Source: Acidimicrobiales bacterium
GTDB lineage: Bacteria; Actinomycetota; Acidimicrobiia; Acidimicrobiales; SZUA-35
Reading direction: 5' to 3'
Assembly: GCA_013003535.1 (NCBI GenBank)
Contig: JABDIY010000049.1
Location: 1 to 64,000 of the forward strand
DNA: 64,000 bases
The notes beneath the pieces were generated by a model. It made no database searches. It had not been told where the DNA came from and saw only the letters and a program-made list of their open reading frames with translations. The stretch's first letter is position 1. Each line of letters begins with the position of its first letter. A program made the translations under genes and the position numbers. Of the stretch, positions 49,134 through 57,692 are shown one piece after another.

Positions 49134-51454
49134 GGGTACTCCTTGGGCCGTACGGGTAGGGGGTCGGCGGAAGGCTTCAGTGGAGACGGGTGAGCAGCAA
49201 CGAACGCCTGTCCAAGCGAAAGGCCACCATCGTTCGGCGGCACGATCCGGTGGGTGAGTACCCGCTCTCCCATCGCCTGCAGCCGATCCCTGGTGAGTCG
49301 GAGCAGCAGCCCGTTCTGAAAGCACCCCCCGGTGAGGACGATGGGCTGGCCGCGTCCCACCTTCTCAACTGCTTCGCAGACGACGGCGGCCACCGCATGA
49401 TGAACACCGGCCGCGAGGCGGGCAGCTGTGTCCGAATCGCCAGGGTGGTGCCGAAGCTTTTCTACCATTGCTGCCACAAGCGGAGCAGGATCGAAGTTGG
49501 AGCCGTCCCATCCGAAGGCGAGATCGGCGGGGACGTCAGCAGCCAGTGCAAGGTGTTCGAGCTCGATTGCTGCCTGGGCTTCATAGGAGATCTGTTGGCG
49601 AAGTCCCACCAGGGATGCAACGGCATCGAACAACCGGCCCATGCTGGAACAGGGAATTGTTCCTACGCCCCTCTCCAACTGCGCCAGGAGAAGCGAGCGT
49701 TCCTGGTGATCGAAATCTGCAACGGGAGGAAGATCTGCTGACCACTCCTGCCCAGCAGCCCAGAGATGCGCCATCGCCATCCGGCTGGGGTGCCGGATCG
49801 CGCCGTCGCCTCCGGGCAGCGGAACCGGCTTCAGTCCGGCCACGCGCTCGAATCCGAACGCATTTGCCTGGAGAACCTCTCCGCCCCAGATTGTTTCGTC
49901 GGCGCCAAACCCGGTGCCGTCAAATGAGAAGCCGAGGACGGTGGTGCTGGGCTCTAGCTCATGCTCGGCCATCACCGCTGCAACATGGGCCCAATGGTGT
50001 TGCACCGTCACGAGGCGGCTTCTCCCCTTATGGCTTCGCGCCCATCGTCCGGTGGCGTAGCCCGGATGATCGTCCACTGCAGTGAATTCGCTTCGAACGC
50101 CATAGAACGAGCTGAATCGCCGCACCGATTTCTCGAACGCTTGCAGCGTTGCCAGCGTCTCCATGTCACCGATGTGCTGACCAACCCAGGCCGTCCCGTT
50201 CTTCACCATGCAGAAGGTGTTTTTCAATTCCCCACCAACAGCCAGCACCGACCGCTTGGCGTGCGGCATAAGGATCGGGATCGGAGCAAACCCACGAGCC
50301 CGCCGTATCGGCAGAAGCTCACCGTCAACAATACGAACCACCGAATCATCGCAGGGAACTGAGATCGGTCGATCGTGCGTAAGGAAGGCATCAGCGAGCG
50401 GCGACAAACGAGCGAGGGCATCGTCATCCTCATATGCGATCGGTTCGCCGGCAAAGTTGCCGCTGGTCATCACCAGCGGACCTAACCCCATACCGAACAG
50501 CAGGTGATGGATTGGTGCGTATGGGAGCATGACACCGATCAACGGGTTGCCTGGCGCCACCACATCAGGAATGGGCGAACTCTTCTGAGCCTGGGCCAGG
50601 ACAATTGGCCTCTGGACCGCGAGAAGTTGATCGGCGGCGTTGATGCCAAGGCACGCGATCCGCCGCCCCCAACCGATATCGGGGACCATGATCGCGAAAG
50701 GTTTCTCCGGCCGGTGTTTGCGGTCACGAAGGCGCTGCACCGCAGCCGAGTCCAGCGCATCACACGCGAGGTGGTAACCGCCGATCCCTTTGATCGCCAG
50801 AACTTCCCCGTTCCGTATGGCCTCTGCCGCAAGGTGGATGGCGTCGCCCTTCAACGTTTCACCGGTGGTGCGGCGAAATTCGAGCGTTGGACCACAGTCA
50901 GGACAGGCGATGGGTTGGGCGTGGTAGCGACGGTCGCCAGGGTCGGTGTATTCCTTCTTGCAGGCACCGCACATGGGGAATGACGCCATGGTGGTGGCTG
51001 GACGGTCATAGGGCAGCGCCGTGATGATGGTGAACCGCGGCCCGCAATTGGTGCACGTGATGAATGGGTGACCGAATCTGCGATTCGTAGGATCCTCCAT
51101 TTCGGCTACACAGTCCGCGCAGACGGCGGCATCGGGAGGGACGATCGTCTTTACTCCGGTATCGGTCCGACTGTCCACGATTCTGAATCCCGATGGCGCA
51201 GCAACAGGCCGAGGTCGAGGCGATCGACCAATGGCATCCACGCGAGCCAAAGGTGGAGCGTCAGCGGCGATTCGACGCACAAATTCTTCGATTGCCGGTC
51301 CGGGTCCGGCGACGGTCACGAAGACCTCGGTGGCGCTGTTCCCCACCTCCCCGATAAGTCCCAGTTCGTTGGCCAGCCGGAAAATAAACGGCCGAAACCC
51401 CACGCCTTGCACTATTCCTCTAATCGAGATCTCTTCGTAGGTCAGAGTAGCCAT
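49124..51454 (-). CDS. hypF: Hydrogenase maturation protein HypF (carbamoyltransferase)
   Basis: 776 residues from ATG 51452-51454 (MATLTYEEIS); a longer frame to 51649 is not homologous. Domains: acylphosphatase (GIVQGVGFRPFIFRLANE), two zinc-finger units (CADCVAEMEDP...CTNCGPRF and CGACKKEYTDP...CPDCGPTLEF), a YrdC-like nucleotide domain, and the Kae1-like carbamoyltransferase domain (VQHHWAHVAAVM; GFSFDGTGFGADETIWGGEVL). HypF makes the carbamoyl group for HypE. Transcribed first in hypF-C-D-E. No hypA, hypB or hydrogenase genes lie in the window. Confidence 0.93.
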   Translation of the reverse strand: MATLTYEEISIRGIVQGVGFRPFIFRLANELGLIGEVGNSATEVFVTVAGPGPAIEEFVRRIAADAPPLARVDAIGRSPRPRPVAAPSGFRIVDSRTDTGVKTIVPPDAAVCADCVAEMEDPTNRRFGHPFITCTNCGPRFTIITALPYDRPATTMASFPMCGACKKEYTDPGDRRYHAQPIACPDCGPTLEFRRTTGETLKGDAIHLAAEAIRNGEVLAIKGIGGYHLACDALDSAAVQRLRDRKHRPEKPFAIMVPDIGWGRRIACLGINAADQLLAVQRPIVLAQAQKSSPIPDVVAPGNPLIGVMLPYAPIHHLLFGMGLGPLVMTSGNFAGEPIAYEDDDALARLSPLADAFLTHDRPISVPCDDSVVRIVDGELLPIRRARGFAPIPILMPHAKRSVLAVGGELKNTFCMVKNGTAWVGQHIGDMETLATLQAFEKSVRRFSSFYGVRSEFTAVDDHPGYATGRWARSHKGRSRLVTVQHHWAHVAAVMAEHELEPSTTVLGFSFDGTGFGADETIWGGEVLQANAFGFERVAGLKPVPLPGGDGAIRHPSRMAMAHLWAAGQEWSADLPPVADFDHQERSLLLAQLERGVGTIPCSSMGRLFDAVASLVGLRQQISYEAQAAIELEHLALAADVPADLAFGWDGSNFDPAPLVAAMVEKLRHHPGDSDTAARLAAGVHHAVAAVVCEAVEKVGRGQPIVLTGGCFQNGLLLRLTRDRLQAMGERVLTHRIVPPNDGGLSLGQAFVAAHPSPLKPSADPLPVRPKEYPCV

Positions 51455-51602
51455 AACAATTTCCCCACAATGATGCGGCCGGGGTCCGCTCCCGTAGGCC
51501 GCACTCTCCGCAGGGTGTGCTGAATAAGCGTTACCCGTGGCATACCGCAACCGTCGCACGATCCGATCAATTTGACTAAGGGCTTTGGTCCTATCCGCAA
51601 TC

Positions 51603-53015
51603 ATGGAACCGCCTGATGGCTCACGGCCGCCATCGTGTGCTGAAATCAAACCGGTGCCACGTCAACTCACCAGGTTTCTGGCCGGGCTGGCGCTCGTGCT
51701 GGCCGGGTGCAGCGCCACCGTCGGCGCCAGCGATGCTCCGCAGCCCAGCACAACCCAAGCTGGTTCAGCCCTAGCGAGCACGTCAACCGTGCGCACCGCG
51801 GCCCCTCATTTTCCGGCTTCCGCCACCGCCAAGCTTCGCACGCCCACCACCCCACCCACCACCGTCGCGTCCACAACCACTCCTGAGAACGTCGAAGTAG
51901 AGCTACGAACGCTGGCCAAGAGCTCGCTGGCCTCTCGCCTAGAGATTTCCGCAGCGCTCTGGATCGACGGAGTTGGCGAGGTGTGGTCGCACAATCCCGA
52001 AACCGAGCTTTTCCCGGCATCCAACCAAAAGCTGATAACTGCGGCCGGAGCACTCCAGATTCTCGGACCGCACCACCGCTTCACCACCCAAATTCGTTCC
52101 GACGGGCACACGCTCTATTTCGTGGCCGGTGGCGATCCCACGTTCAGTGGGACTGAGCTCATCGAGATCGCGAGACAGACCGCAGAAGCGATCGCCCCCA
52201 TTCGTACCCTGAATGAGGTTGTCATCGATGCCGATCGATACGATCCGGCCACGATGGCCCCGGGGTGGCAAGACTGGCAGATGCCCACCTACACCGGACC
52301 GTTGAGCGCATTCACCCTCGACGACAACCGCTGGACTAAATCGAACAGTTTCATCGCCAACCCCGCATTGGGAAATGGGAAGCGGTTCGTGGAGGCGCTC
52401 GGTCACGTAGGTGTTTCGGTTGTGCAACCACCTCGGATTGGGCTCGCTCCCGAAGCCATGCCGACCATCGTCCTCCACAACTCGGCTCCGGTGAGCGACC
52501 TTGTCCGCACGATGATGCTGACCAGCGACAATCAGAATGCCGAAGCGCTTCTCCGCGAGATTGATGCCGTGGACGGTGGGACCGGAAGTACCGCCGACGG
52601 ACTCCAGAAGATACGCGCCGACCTCGCCACGATCGGAGTGCCCGTCGATGGCCAACTGGGCGATGGCTCCGGACTCAGTCGTTCAAACCGGCGATCCGCT
52701 CGTCAGTGGATCGAGTTCCTTATAGCAGTCCGGGACGCCCCGTGGTTCGGCGCGTTTCATGATAATCTTCCGGTCGCGGGGCGATCGGGGACGTTGACCG
52801 GCCGCCTCACCGGTCCCGCGACCGAAGGCAATGTGCGAGCCAAGACCGGCACGATCATTGGCGGCCGCTCGCTATCGGGCTACTTCACCACGCCTGACGG
52901 TAGGGACGCGGCGTTTTCCATCACGATCAACGGCGACGAATCTCATGCCGCTCTACCTCTTGTGGATGATCTGGTGGTCGAAATGATCTCGGTCGTTCCG
53001 GCTTCGCCTTCGTAG
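51603..53015 (+). CDS. Lipoprotein D-alanyl-D-alanine carboxypeptidase/endopeptidase (PBP4-type)
   Basis: 470 residues from ATG 51603 (TTG 51585 also possible). A signal peptide with lipobox-like LVLAGCSA near residue 36 is followed by a Thr/Pro-rich linker, then a PBP4 domain: SNQK (SxxK, ~residue 142), SDN (SxN) and AKTGTI (KTG). It cleaves D-Ala-D-Ala cross-links of peptidoglycan. It is divergent from hypF and 10 bases before the endonuclease III gene. Confidence 0.87.
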   Translation: MEPPDGSRPPSCAEIKPVPRQLTRFLAGLALVLAGCSATVGASDAPQPSTTQAGSALASTSTVRTAAPHFPASATAKLRTPTTPPTTVASTTTPENVEVELRTLAKSSLASRLEISAALWIDGVGEVWSHNPETELFPASNQKLITAAGALQILGPHHRFTTQIRSDGHTLYFVAGGDPTFSGTELIEIARQTAEAIAPIRTLNEVVIDADRYDPATMAPGWQDWQMPTYTGPLSAFTLDDNRWTKSNSFIANPALGNGKRFVEALGHVGVSVVQPPRIGLAPEAMPTIVLHNSAPVSDLVRTMMLTSDNQNAEALLREIDAVDGGTGSTADGLQKIRADLATIGVPVDGQLGDGSGLSRSNRRSARQWIEFLIAVRDAPWFGAFHDNLPVAGRSGTLTGRLTGPATEGNVRAKTGTIIGGRSLSGYFTTPDGRDAAFSITINGDESHAALPLVDDLVVEMISVVPASPS

Positions 53016-53024
53016 ACTCCCAGC

Positions 53025-53747
53025 ATGACGAGAGCGGAGAAAGCCCGGCGAATCGGGGAGATCCTGGACGATCTCTACCCCCATCCACCGGTGCCGCTGG
53101 ACCACACCAGTCCCTACACACTTCTGGTGGCGGTAATGCTCTCCGCCCAGGCCACAGACAAAAAGGTCAACGAAATAACGCCCCGGCTGTTCGCTGTGGC
53201 CGACACCCCCGAGAAGATGAGTGAGCTCTCGCCCGATGAGATCCACGTCCTCATCCGTGAGATCGGACTGGCTCCGACCAAGGCCAAGAACCTTTCCAAG
53301 ATGGCCTATCAGATCATGGACGCCGGTGGCGAGATTCTGCCGGACTGGGAGTTCCTCGAATCTCTGGCCGGTGTTGGCCACAAGACCGCCAGCGTGGTGA
53401 TGGGCGGCGCGTTCGGCGTGCCGGCCTTCGCTGTGGACACCCACATCCACCGACTGGCCCACCGTTGGGGTCTCTCCAACGGCTCCACTGTGGAACGAAC
53501 CGAGAAGGATCTGAAAGCCGTCTTTCCAAAGGACACCTGGAGCGACCGCCACCTCCAGATCATCTACTTCGGCCGTGAATACTGCCCGGCCCGCAACCAC
53601 GACCTCACCCAGTGCCCGATCTGCTCATGGGCCGCCACCAAAAAGCGCATCGCCGCAGAAGCCCGCAGCGGCCCAAAGAAGAACCCGAAAGCCAGAAAGA
53701 TGCCGAGCCGAGCGGCGGAAAGAGCACAGTTGCCATCGTCTGAGTGA
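53025..53747 (+). CDS. nth: Endonuclease III-like DNA glycosylase/AP lyase
   Basis: 240 residues. The helix-hairpin-helix GVGHKTAS with catalytic Lys (~residue 119) and catalytic Asp in FAVDTHIHRLAHR are present. The C-terminal iron-sulfur region has three cysteines, EYC...CPIC, but the fourth cysteine of the canonical C-x6-C-x2-C-x5-C is absent (SWAATKKR follows), as in a clade of variants. The basic tail is about 40 residues. It repairs oxidised pyrimidines by base excision. Confidence 0.88.
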   Translation: MTRAEKARRIGEILDDLYPHPPVPLDHTSPYTLLVAVMLSAQATDKKVNEITPRLFAVADTPEKMSELSPDEIHVLIREIGLAPTKAKNLSKMAYQIMDAGGEILPDWEFLESLAGVGHKTASVVMGGAFGVPAFAVDTHIHRLAHRWGLSNGSTVERTEKDLKAVFPKDTWSDRHLQIIYFGREYCPARNHDLTQCPICSWAATKKRIAAEARSGPKKNPKARKMPSRAAERAQLPSSE

Positions 53748-53810
53748 CATGGGGACGCGGAAATAGCCCCGCAGGACGGGCTTCTCCAAATCTCGTTTCT
53801 CCAGCGCCGT

Positions 53811-55082
53811 TTAGCTTGCGGCGTGTTGACGGACGGCTTGTTTGCGGCGGGCCAACTCCGCCGCGATTGTGTGGCGAGTATCGAAGGACCGTGCGGGGCC
53901 TTCCCATACCGTCTCGAACCGGCCATCGTGGTGTCTGACCATCTGATAATGCGTCGAATGGATGACACGATGGTGATGAGAACACAAAAGGACCAGGTTG
54001 TTCAGATCGTTCGTGCCGCCCCGGTTACGAGGGATGATGTGGTGGATATGTCCATAATGAGCGGGTCGATCACACCCATGAAACCGGCAATGGAGATCCC
54101 GGGCCTTGACGGCGATACGTTGAGTTTCAGTCAAATCACTTTGGGCCTTCGTGATCGTGAGGACTTGGCCGTCGGTACCGGTAGTGATTGTCCGGAATGT
54201 GCCGTCACACAACATCTCCGCCAACAGCGCCTCTGGGATGAGGGCGTTGCCGTCCAACGTGCGACTACAGGTGAGAGCGTTCAACTGATGCTCACCAACG
54301 ACGACGTTGAGCACATAGTTGTTGAGTCCGAAATCGTCCGGGTCACCGTTGAGGAACGCCGCGATCATCGCCAACAGCGAGTCGTGTCGGCGTTGTGTAC
54401 CGGTGCGGTCATCATGACTGGAAACCGGAGCATCCATCTGATCGAGGAACTCCTCGAACAGGACGGTCCCGGCCTTGTCCAATTCGAACGAACCAGTTGA
54501 GGTGCCATCGAGGCGTTTCCGGAGGTTCATCGACCGGCCGGTGAAGCAGTCTTCAATTTCGTCAGCGGCGTCGGGGTTCTCCGAATTGGCCTCGGCCCAC
54601 GCACCCAGGCGTTTCTCGAACTCGGCAAGAGGCTGGTCCTGGGCCATCGCCAGCAGATCCTCGTGATCACGATCGAATTCGGTGGCCCGATGACGGGCGA
54701 CCTTGGCGAACGCCTCGACATGATCCAACGTGATCCACCCGGAACACAACGCCTCATTGACTACGGGCCAACGGTGCCCGAACGCCGCCGCTTTCCGGTA
54801 GCGGGACGCAGTCAGCCCGCTTAGTCGGAGTTCTGCAACGAGATGGGCAGTGTTGGAGGTGTAGCCGGCGAACTCAGGGAAACGGCCATCATGCGACTCA
54901 CCGATCAAACCCAGACCCAAACCCTGCAGACGATGTGCAAGGCGGATGAACTCCAACCCCAACTCATCGGTGTCGTGGGCAAACAACCCGGACACGTCGA
55001 CTCCGGTCAGATCATCCAGCAGCGAGTTGAGCTGCCTGACTGCCGGGGTTTCCGCCACCCGGGACTTGATCAGCTTTGCCAC
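53811..55082 (-). CDS. DUF222 domain HNH endonuclease-like protein
   Basis: 423 residues. The N-terminal DUF222 region is all-helical and the C-terminal HNH motif is CRFHGCDRPAHYGHIHHIIPRNRGGTNDLNNLVLLCSHHHRVIH. These are multi-copy HNH proteins in actinobacteria (13E12 repeat family), of unclear role and often linked with mobile DNA. Its upstream 55083-55220 region is strikingly AT-rich relative to surroundings, probably holding its promoter and possibly a transfer boundary. Confidence 0.85.
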   Translation of the reverse strand: MAKLIKSRVAETPAVRQLNSLLDDLTGVDVSGLFAHDTDELGLEFIRLAHRLQGLGLGLIGESHDGRFPEFAGYTSNTAHLVAELRLSGLTASRYRKAAAFGHRWPVVNEALCSGWITLDHVEAFAKVARHRATEFDRDHEDLLAMAQDQPLAEFEKRLGAWAEANSENPDAADEIEDCFTGRSMNLRKRLDGTSTGSFELDKAGTVLFEEFLDQMDAPVSSHDDRTGTQRRHDSLLAMIAAFLNGDPDDFGLNNYVLNVVVGEHQLNALTCSRTLDGNALIPEALLAEMLCDGTFRTITTGTDGQVLTITKAQSDLTETQRIAVKARDLHCRFHGCDRPAHYGHIHHIIPRNRGGTNDLNNLVLLCSHHHRVIHSTHYQMVRHHDGRFETVWEGPARSFDTRHTIAAELARRKQAVRQHAAS

Positions 55083-55220
55083 AAGAAATACTATCAGTAT
55101 TCACTCAGAACCACACATTTGTTTTAATAGAATTATTGATGAGTCTTGGTCATTATTTAGGTAACTCAAAGCGTCCTCGAAGTTGTCGACGAGGCACTTG
55201 GAGCGCAGATTGGGTCGTAG

Positions 55221-55979
55221 TCAGTCGCAGCGGAACGAACAGGTGGCGCCTACACCGGGGGCGGTTGCCGACACGACCAAACTTGGGGTGAGATCAAATG
55301 GTGCGGTGAGGCCACCGGTGAAGACGATCTGGCCGGCGTGTAGCTGGCGGCCCTCTTCGGCCAGCGCTTTCACCAGCCAATACACCGCGTCCACCGGTGA
55401 ACCCATCGCCGCTGAGCCCCGGCCGGTCCGGGTCTCGGTGCGGTCGGACATCGTCACGGCGATCTCGCTCGGATCATCACAATTGGCGAACCCGGCTATC
55501 ACAAATCGGGCCGCCGAGGAGTTGTCAGCGGTGTTATCGAGCCATTCAAAGACGAAGGAGCCAAAACGAGGCGCAACGATCTCCAGACCCACCGTCCATT
55601 GGGTGCAAGAGCCAGCTACCTCTGCAAGCGAGGCCGCGGGATCAAGATCGGCGCCAAGGCGGCAGACAAGTTCCGGTTCCACCTTTGCCACGATCAGCTC
55701 TTCAAGGTTTAGTACGTCCTCAATGCGCTGGCTGATCCACAGCGATTCCCAATTCGGCCGCTCGATACCCAATGCCGTCCGCATCGCTGCCGATGTCCAG
55801 CCCAGCTTGTAACCGGCCACCTGATCCCCGTCGGAGCGACGCAGTTCATCCACGGCCACTGCGATACGACGGGCGTCATTCCAACTGAAGCTGGATCCGA
55901 AACGCTGGCTAAACAGTGGGTACGGCGTCCGGTGCCGTTCAGCGGCCAGCAACTCCTTCGCCAGCTGTTCGTGTTCCAT
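55221..55979 (-). CDS. 2-keto-4-pentenoate hydratase family protein (MhpD-like)
   Basis: 252 residues. GYKLGWTSAAMRTALGIERPNWESLW and the ELVCRLGADLDP/GLEIVAPRF pattern match the hydratase/decarboxylase family that hydrates 2-oxopent-4-enoate to 4-hydroxy-2-oxovalerate in meta-cleavage pathways. This fits with the MhpE- and MhpF-like genes at 62096 and 63133, which take the next steps. The gene lies on the same strand in the region but 7 kb away, separated by other genes. Confidence 0.82.
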   Translation of the reverse strand: MEHEQLAKELLAAERHRTPYPLFSQRFGSSFSWNDARRIAVAVDELRRSDGDQVAGYKLGWTSAAMRTALGIERPNWESLWISQRIEDVLNLEELIVAKVEPELVCRLGADLDPAASLAEVAGSCTQWTVGLEIVAPRFGSFVFEWLDNTADNSSAARFVIAGFANCDDPSEIAVTMSDRTETRTGRGSAAMGSPVDAVYWLVKALAEEGRQLHAGQIVFTGGLTAPFDLTPSLVVSATAPGVGATCSFRCD

Positions 55980-55982
55980 GTT

Positions 55983-56469
55983 TCAATCGAGGCCCAACAG
56001 GGCCACGGTGGCCGCAACCGATCGGACCGGATTGGTTACGTCGAACCAGACCGATGGAATGCCGACTGCTTCAGAACCAGCGATATTGATTGGTTGATCG
56101 TCGACGAACACTACGCTCTCGGCATCTTCGTCCATCTCCAGTAGCGCCTGCTTGTAGGCAACCGGATGCGGCTTCAGAACACCCGTGATGGACGCGTCCA
56201 CAAAGGCATCGATCCGGTCGAAAAGCGGAAACGCCTCCATCCACTCTTTGCCGTGGAAAGCCTGCAGATCGTTGGTGAAAATGCCAACCTTACGCCCCGT
56301 GGCCTGGGTCTTATCGATGTGGTGGTCGGGTTCATCCCCACCCTTTGAGAAAGAGGCAGTCTTCAGTGCGCTCGGTGAGGTCCAGACCCAACACCTCGGT
56401 GTAGTAGGCAGCGGCGAGGTCGAGATCGGGCGCAGTGATGACCGTATGACTCAAACGCAGGATCCCCAT
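55983..56469 (-). pseudogene. Fused remnant: VOC N terminus (56332-56469) joined to HAD-hydrolase C terminus (55983-56345)
   Basis: Two broken genes in one stretch. From ATG 56469 the frame reads LRLSHTVITAPDLDLAAAYY...LFLKGWG, a vicinal-oxygen-chelate N terminus, then stops at 56332. In the next frame the text continues GDEPDHH (the VOC metal HH) into KTQATGRKVGIFTNDLQAF, and then a HAD-hydrolase C terminus KPHPVAYKQALLE and VVFVDDQPINIAGSEA. A one-base shift in the run GGGTGGGG would join the frames. The HAD N-terminal half and VOC C-terminal half are missing, so a deletion scar, or an assembly error, is likely. Not expected to be functional. Confidence 0.65.
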
Positions 56470-56557
56470 GTGACGAACGTTACTTCCATTGTTCCGCTGG
56501 ATGGGAATGTGTCTCAGATAGCGGAACGAACCGACGAGCGCTCTATCGTATCCGGCC

Positions 56558-57313
56558 ATGGGATTGCAGTCGGTTACCAATGCCGTCCGGGTGCTCAAGG
56601 CCTTCACGGCAGTGACCCCTGAATGGGGTGTGAGCGATCTAGCTCGCCATTTGGACCTTGGCAAAAGCTCGACCCATCGGCTCTTGGCCACGCTCAACGA
56701 GGAGCGGATGGTGGACCAGAATCCCACCACAGGCCGCTACCGCCTGGGCCTGGCGATGTTCGATCTCGCCTCGGCCGTACCTCGCCAACTCGATCTGCAC
56801 GAGGCAGTTCTCGCACCGATGAGCGCGCTCCGGAACCAGACCGGCGAGACCGTCCAGGTAGCCGTGTTGGACGGGCGCGAAGTTGTCTACATCGAACGCC
56901 TCGATGCCCCTACCACCCTTCGCATGTTCCTGGAAATCGGACGGCGGAACTCAGCCCACTGCTCCGGAACCGGCAAGGCGATCCTGGCCTTCCTGCCAAA
57001 AGACCAGCTGGACCGACTGCTGAAGGACTGGACCTTGGAAGCCAAGACCAAATTCACCATCACCAACACATCGATGCTTCGGAAGGATCTAAACGAGGCC
57101 CGCCGCCGGGGGTATGCCACCAATCGCCACGAGGCCGAGGTTGGGGTGCTCAGCGTGGCGGCCCCGGTACGGGACCGGTCCAATGCAGTGGTCGCTGCTC
57201 TCAGTGTGGCTGGGCCAGCCGAACGAATGAGTCCCGTGGAACGGCAACTCGCCCAGCTCACCATGCAGACCGCCGCCGTGATCTCCCGCCGCCTCGGGTA
57301 CCACGCCAACTGA
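56558..57313 (+). CDS. IclR-family transcriptional regulator
   Basis: 251 residues with an N-terminal winged helix-turn-helix (VTNAVRVLKAF, WGVSDLARHLDLGKSSTHRLLATL) and an IclR effector domain (GETVQVAVLDGREVVYIERL, SAHCSGTGKAILAFLP). IclR proteins commonly control aromatic or short-chain acid catabolism. It lies next to the Rieske ferredoxin gene and the catabolic region at 57.7-64 kb. Confidence 0.9.
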   Translation: MGLQSVTNAVRVLKAFTAVTPEWGVSDLARHLDLGKSSTHRLLATLNEERMVDQNPTTGRYRLGLAMFDLASAVPRQLDLHEAVLAPMSALRNQTGETVQVAVLDGREVVYIERLDAPTTLRMFLEIGRRNSAHCSGTGKAILAFLPKDQLDRLLKDWTLEAKTKFTITNTSMLRKDLNEARRRGYATNRHEAEVGVLSVAAPVRDRSNAVVAALSVAGPAERMSPVERQLAQLTMQTAAVISRRLGYHAN

Positions 57314-57314
57314 G

Positions 57315-57677
57315 ATGACCTTTTTCTCTACCACCGGCGTCCCAGCGGGATCCTGCATAGAACTGTGCGATGGACGGGTGGTCGCCACACGAGACGATGA
57401 CGAGAACATCGTCGCATTTGAGAACTCCTGTCCTCACTCTGGCCAGCGGCTCGGCGACGCGCTCGTAAAGGACGGTGTTCTGCGCTGCCCCCACCACTTC
57501 TGGGGGTTTTCCACAGCGACCGGAGCAAATGTAGGCACCGGGCCGGGCCTCACTCCCGTTCCCGTGACCGTTCGCGACGGAATGGTAGAAGTTCAGGCAC
57601 CTGAGGCTACGGAACAGGAGTCATTCCGAGAAATGATGCTGCAGCATGCCCGGACCTGGTCCCGCGGCGACCGGTGA
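57315..57677 (+). CDS. Rieske [2Fe-2S] ferredoxin-like protein
   Basis: 120 residues starting one base after the IclR stop. CPHSG and CPHHFW give the CxH-x16-CxxH Rieske pattern. It is too small to be an oxygenase and more likely donates electrons to a partner oxygenase or demethylase. The partner may be encoded nearby (FAD oxidoreductase at 57693, on the other strand). Confidence 0.85.
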   Translation: MTFFSTTGVPAGSCIELCDGRVVATRDDDENIVAFENSCPHSGQRLGDALVKDGVLRCPHHFWGFSTATGANVGTGPGLTPVPVTVRDGMVEVQAPEATEQESFREMMLQHARTWSRGDR

Positions 57678-57692
57678 CCGCCTTTGTCAGAA

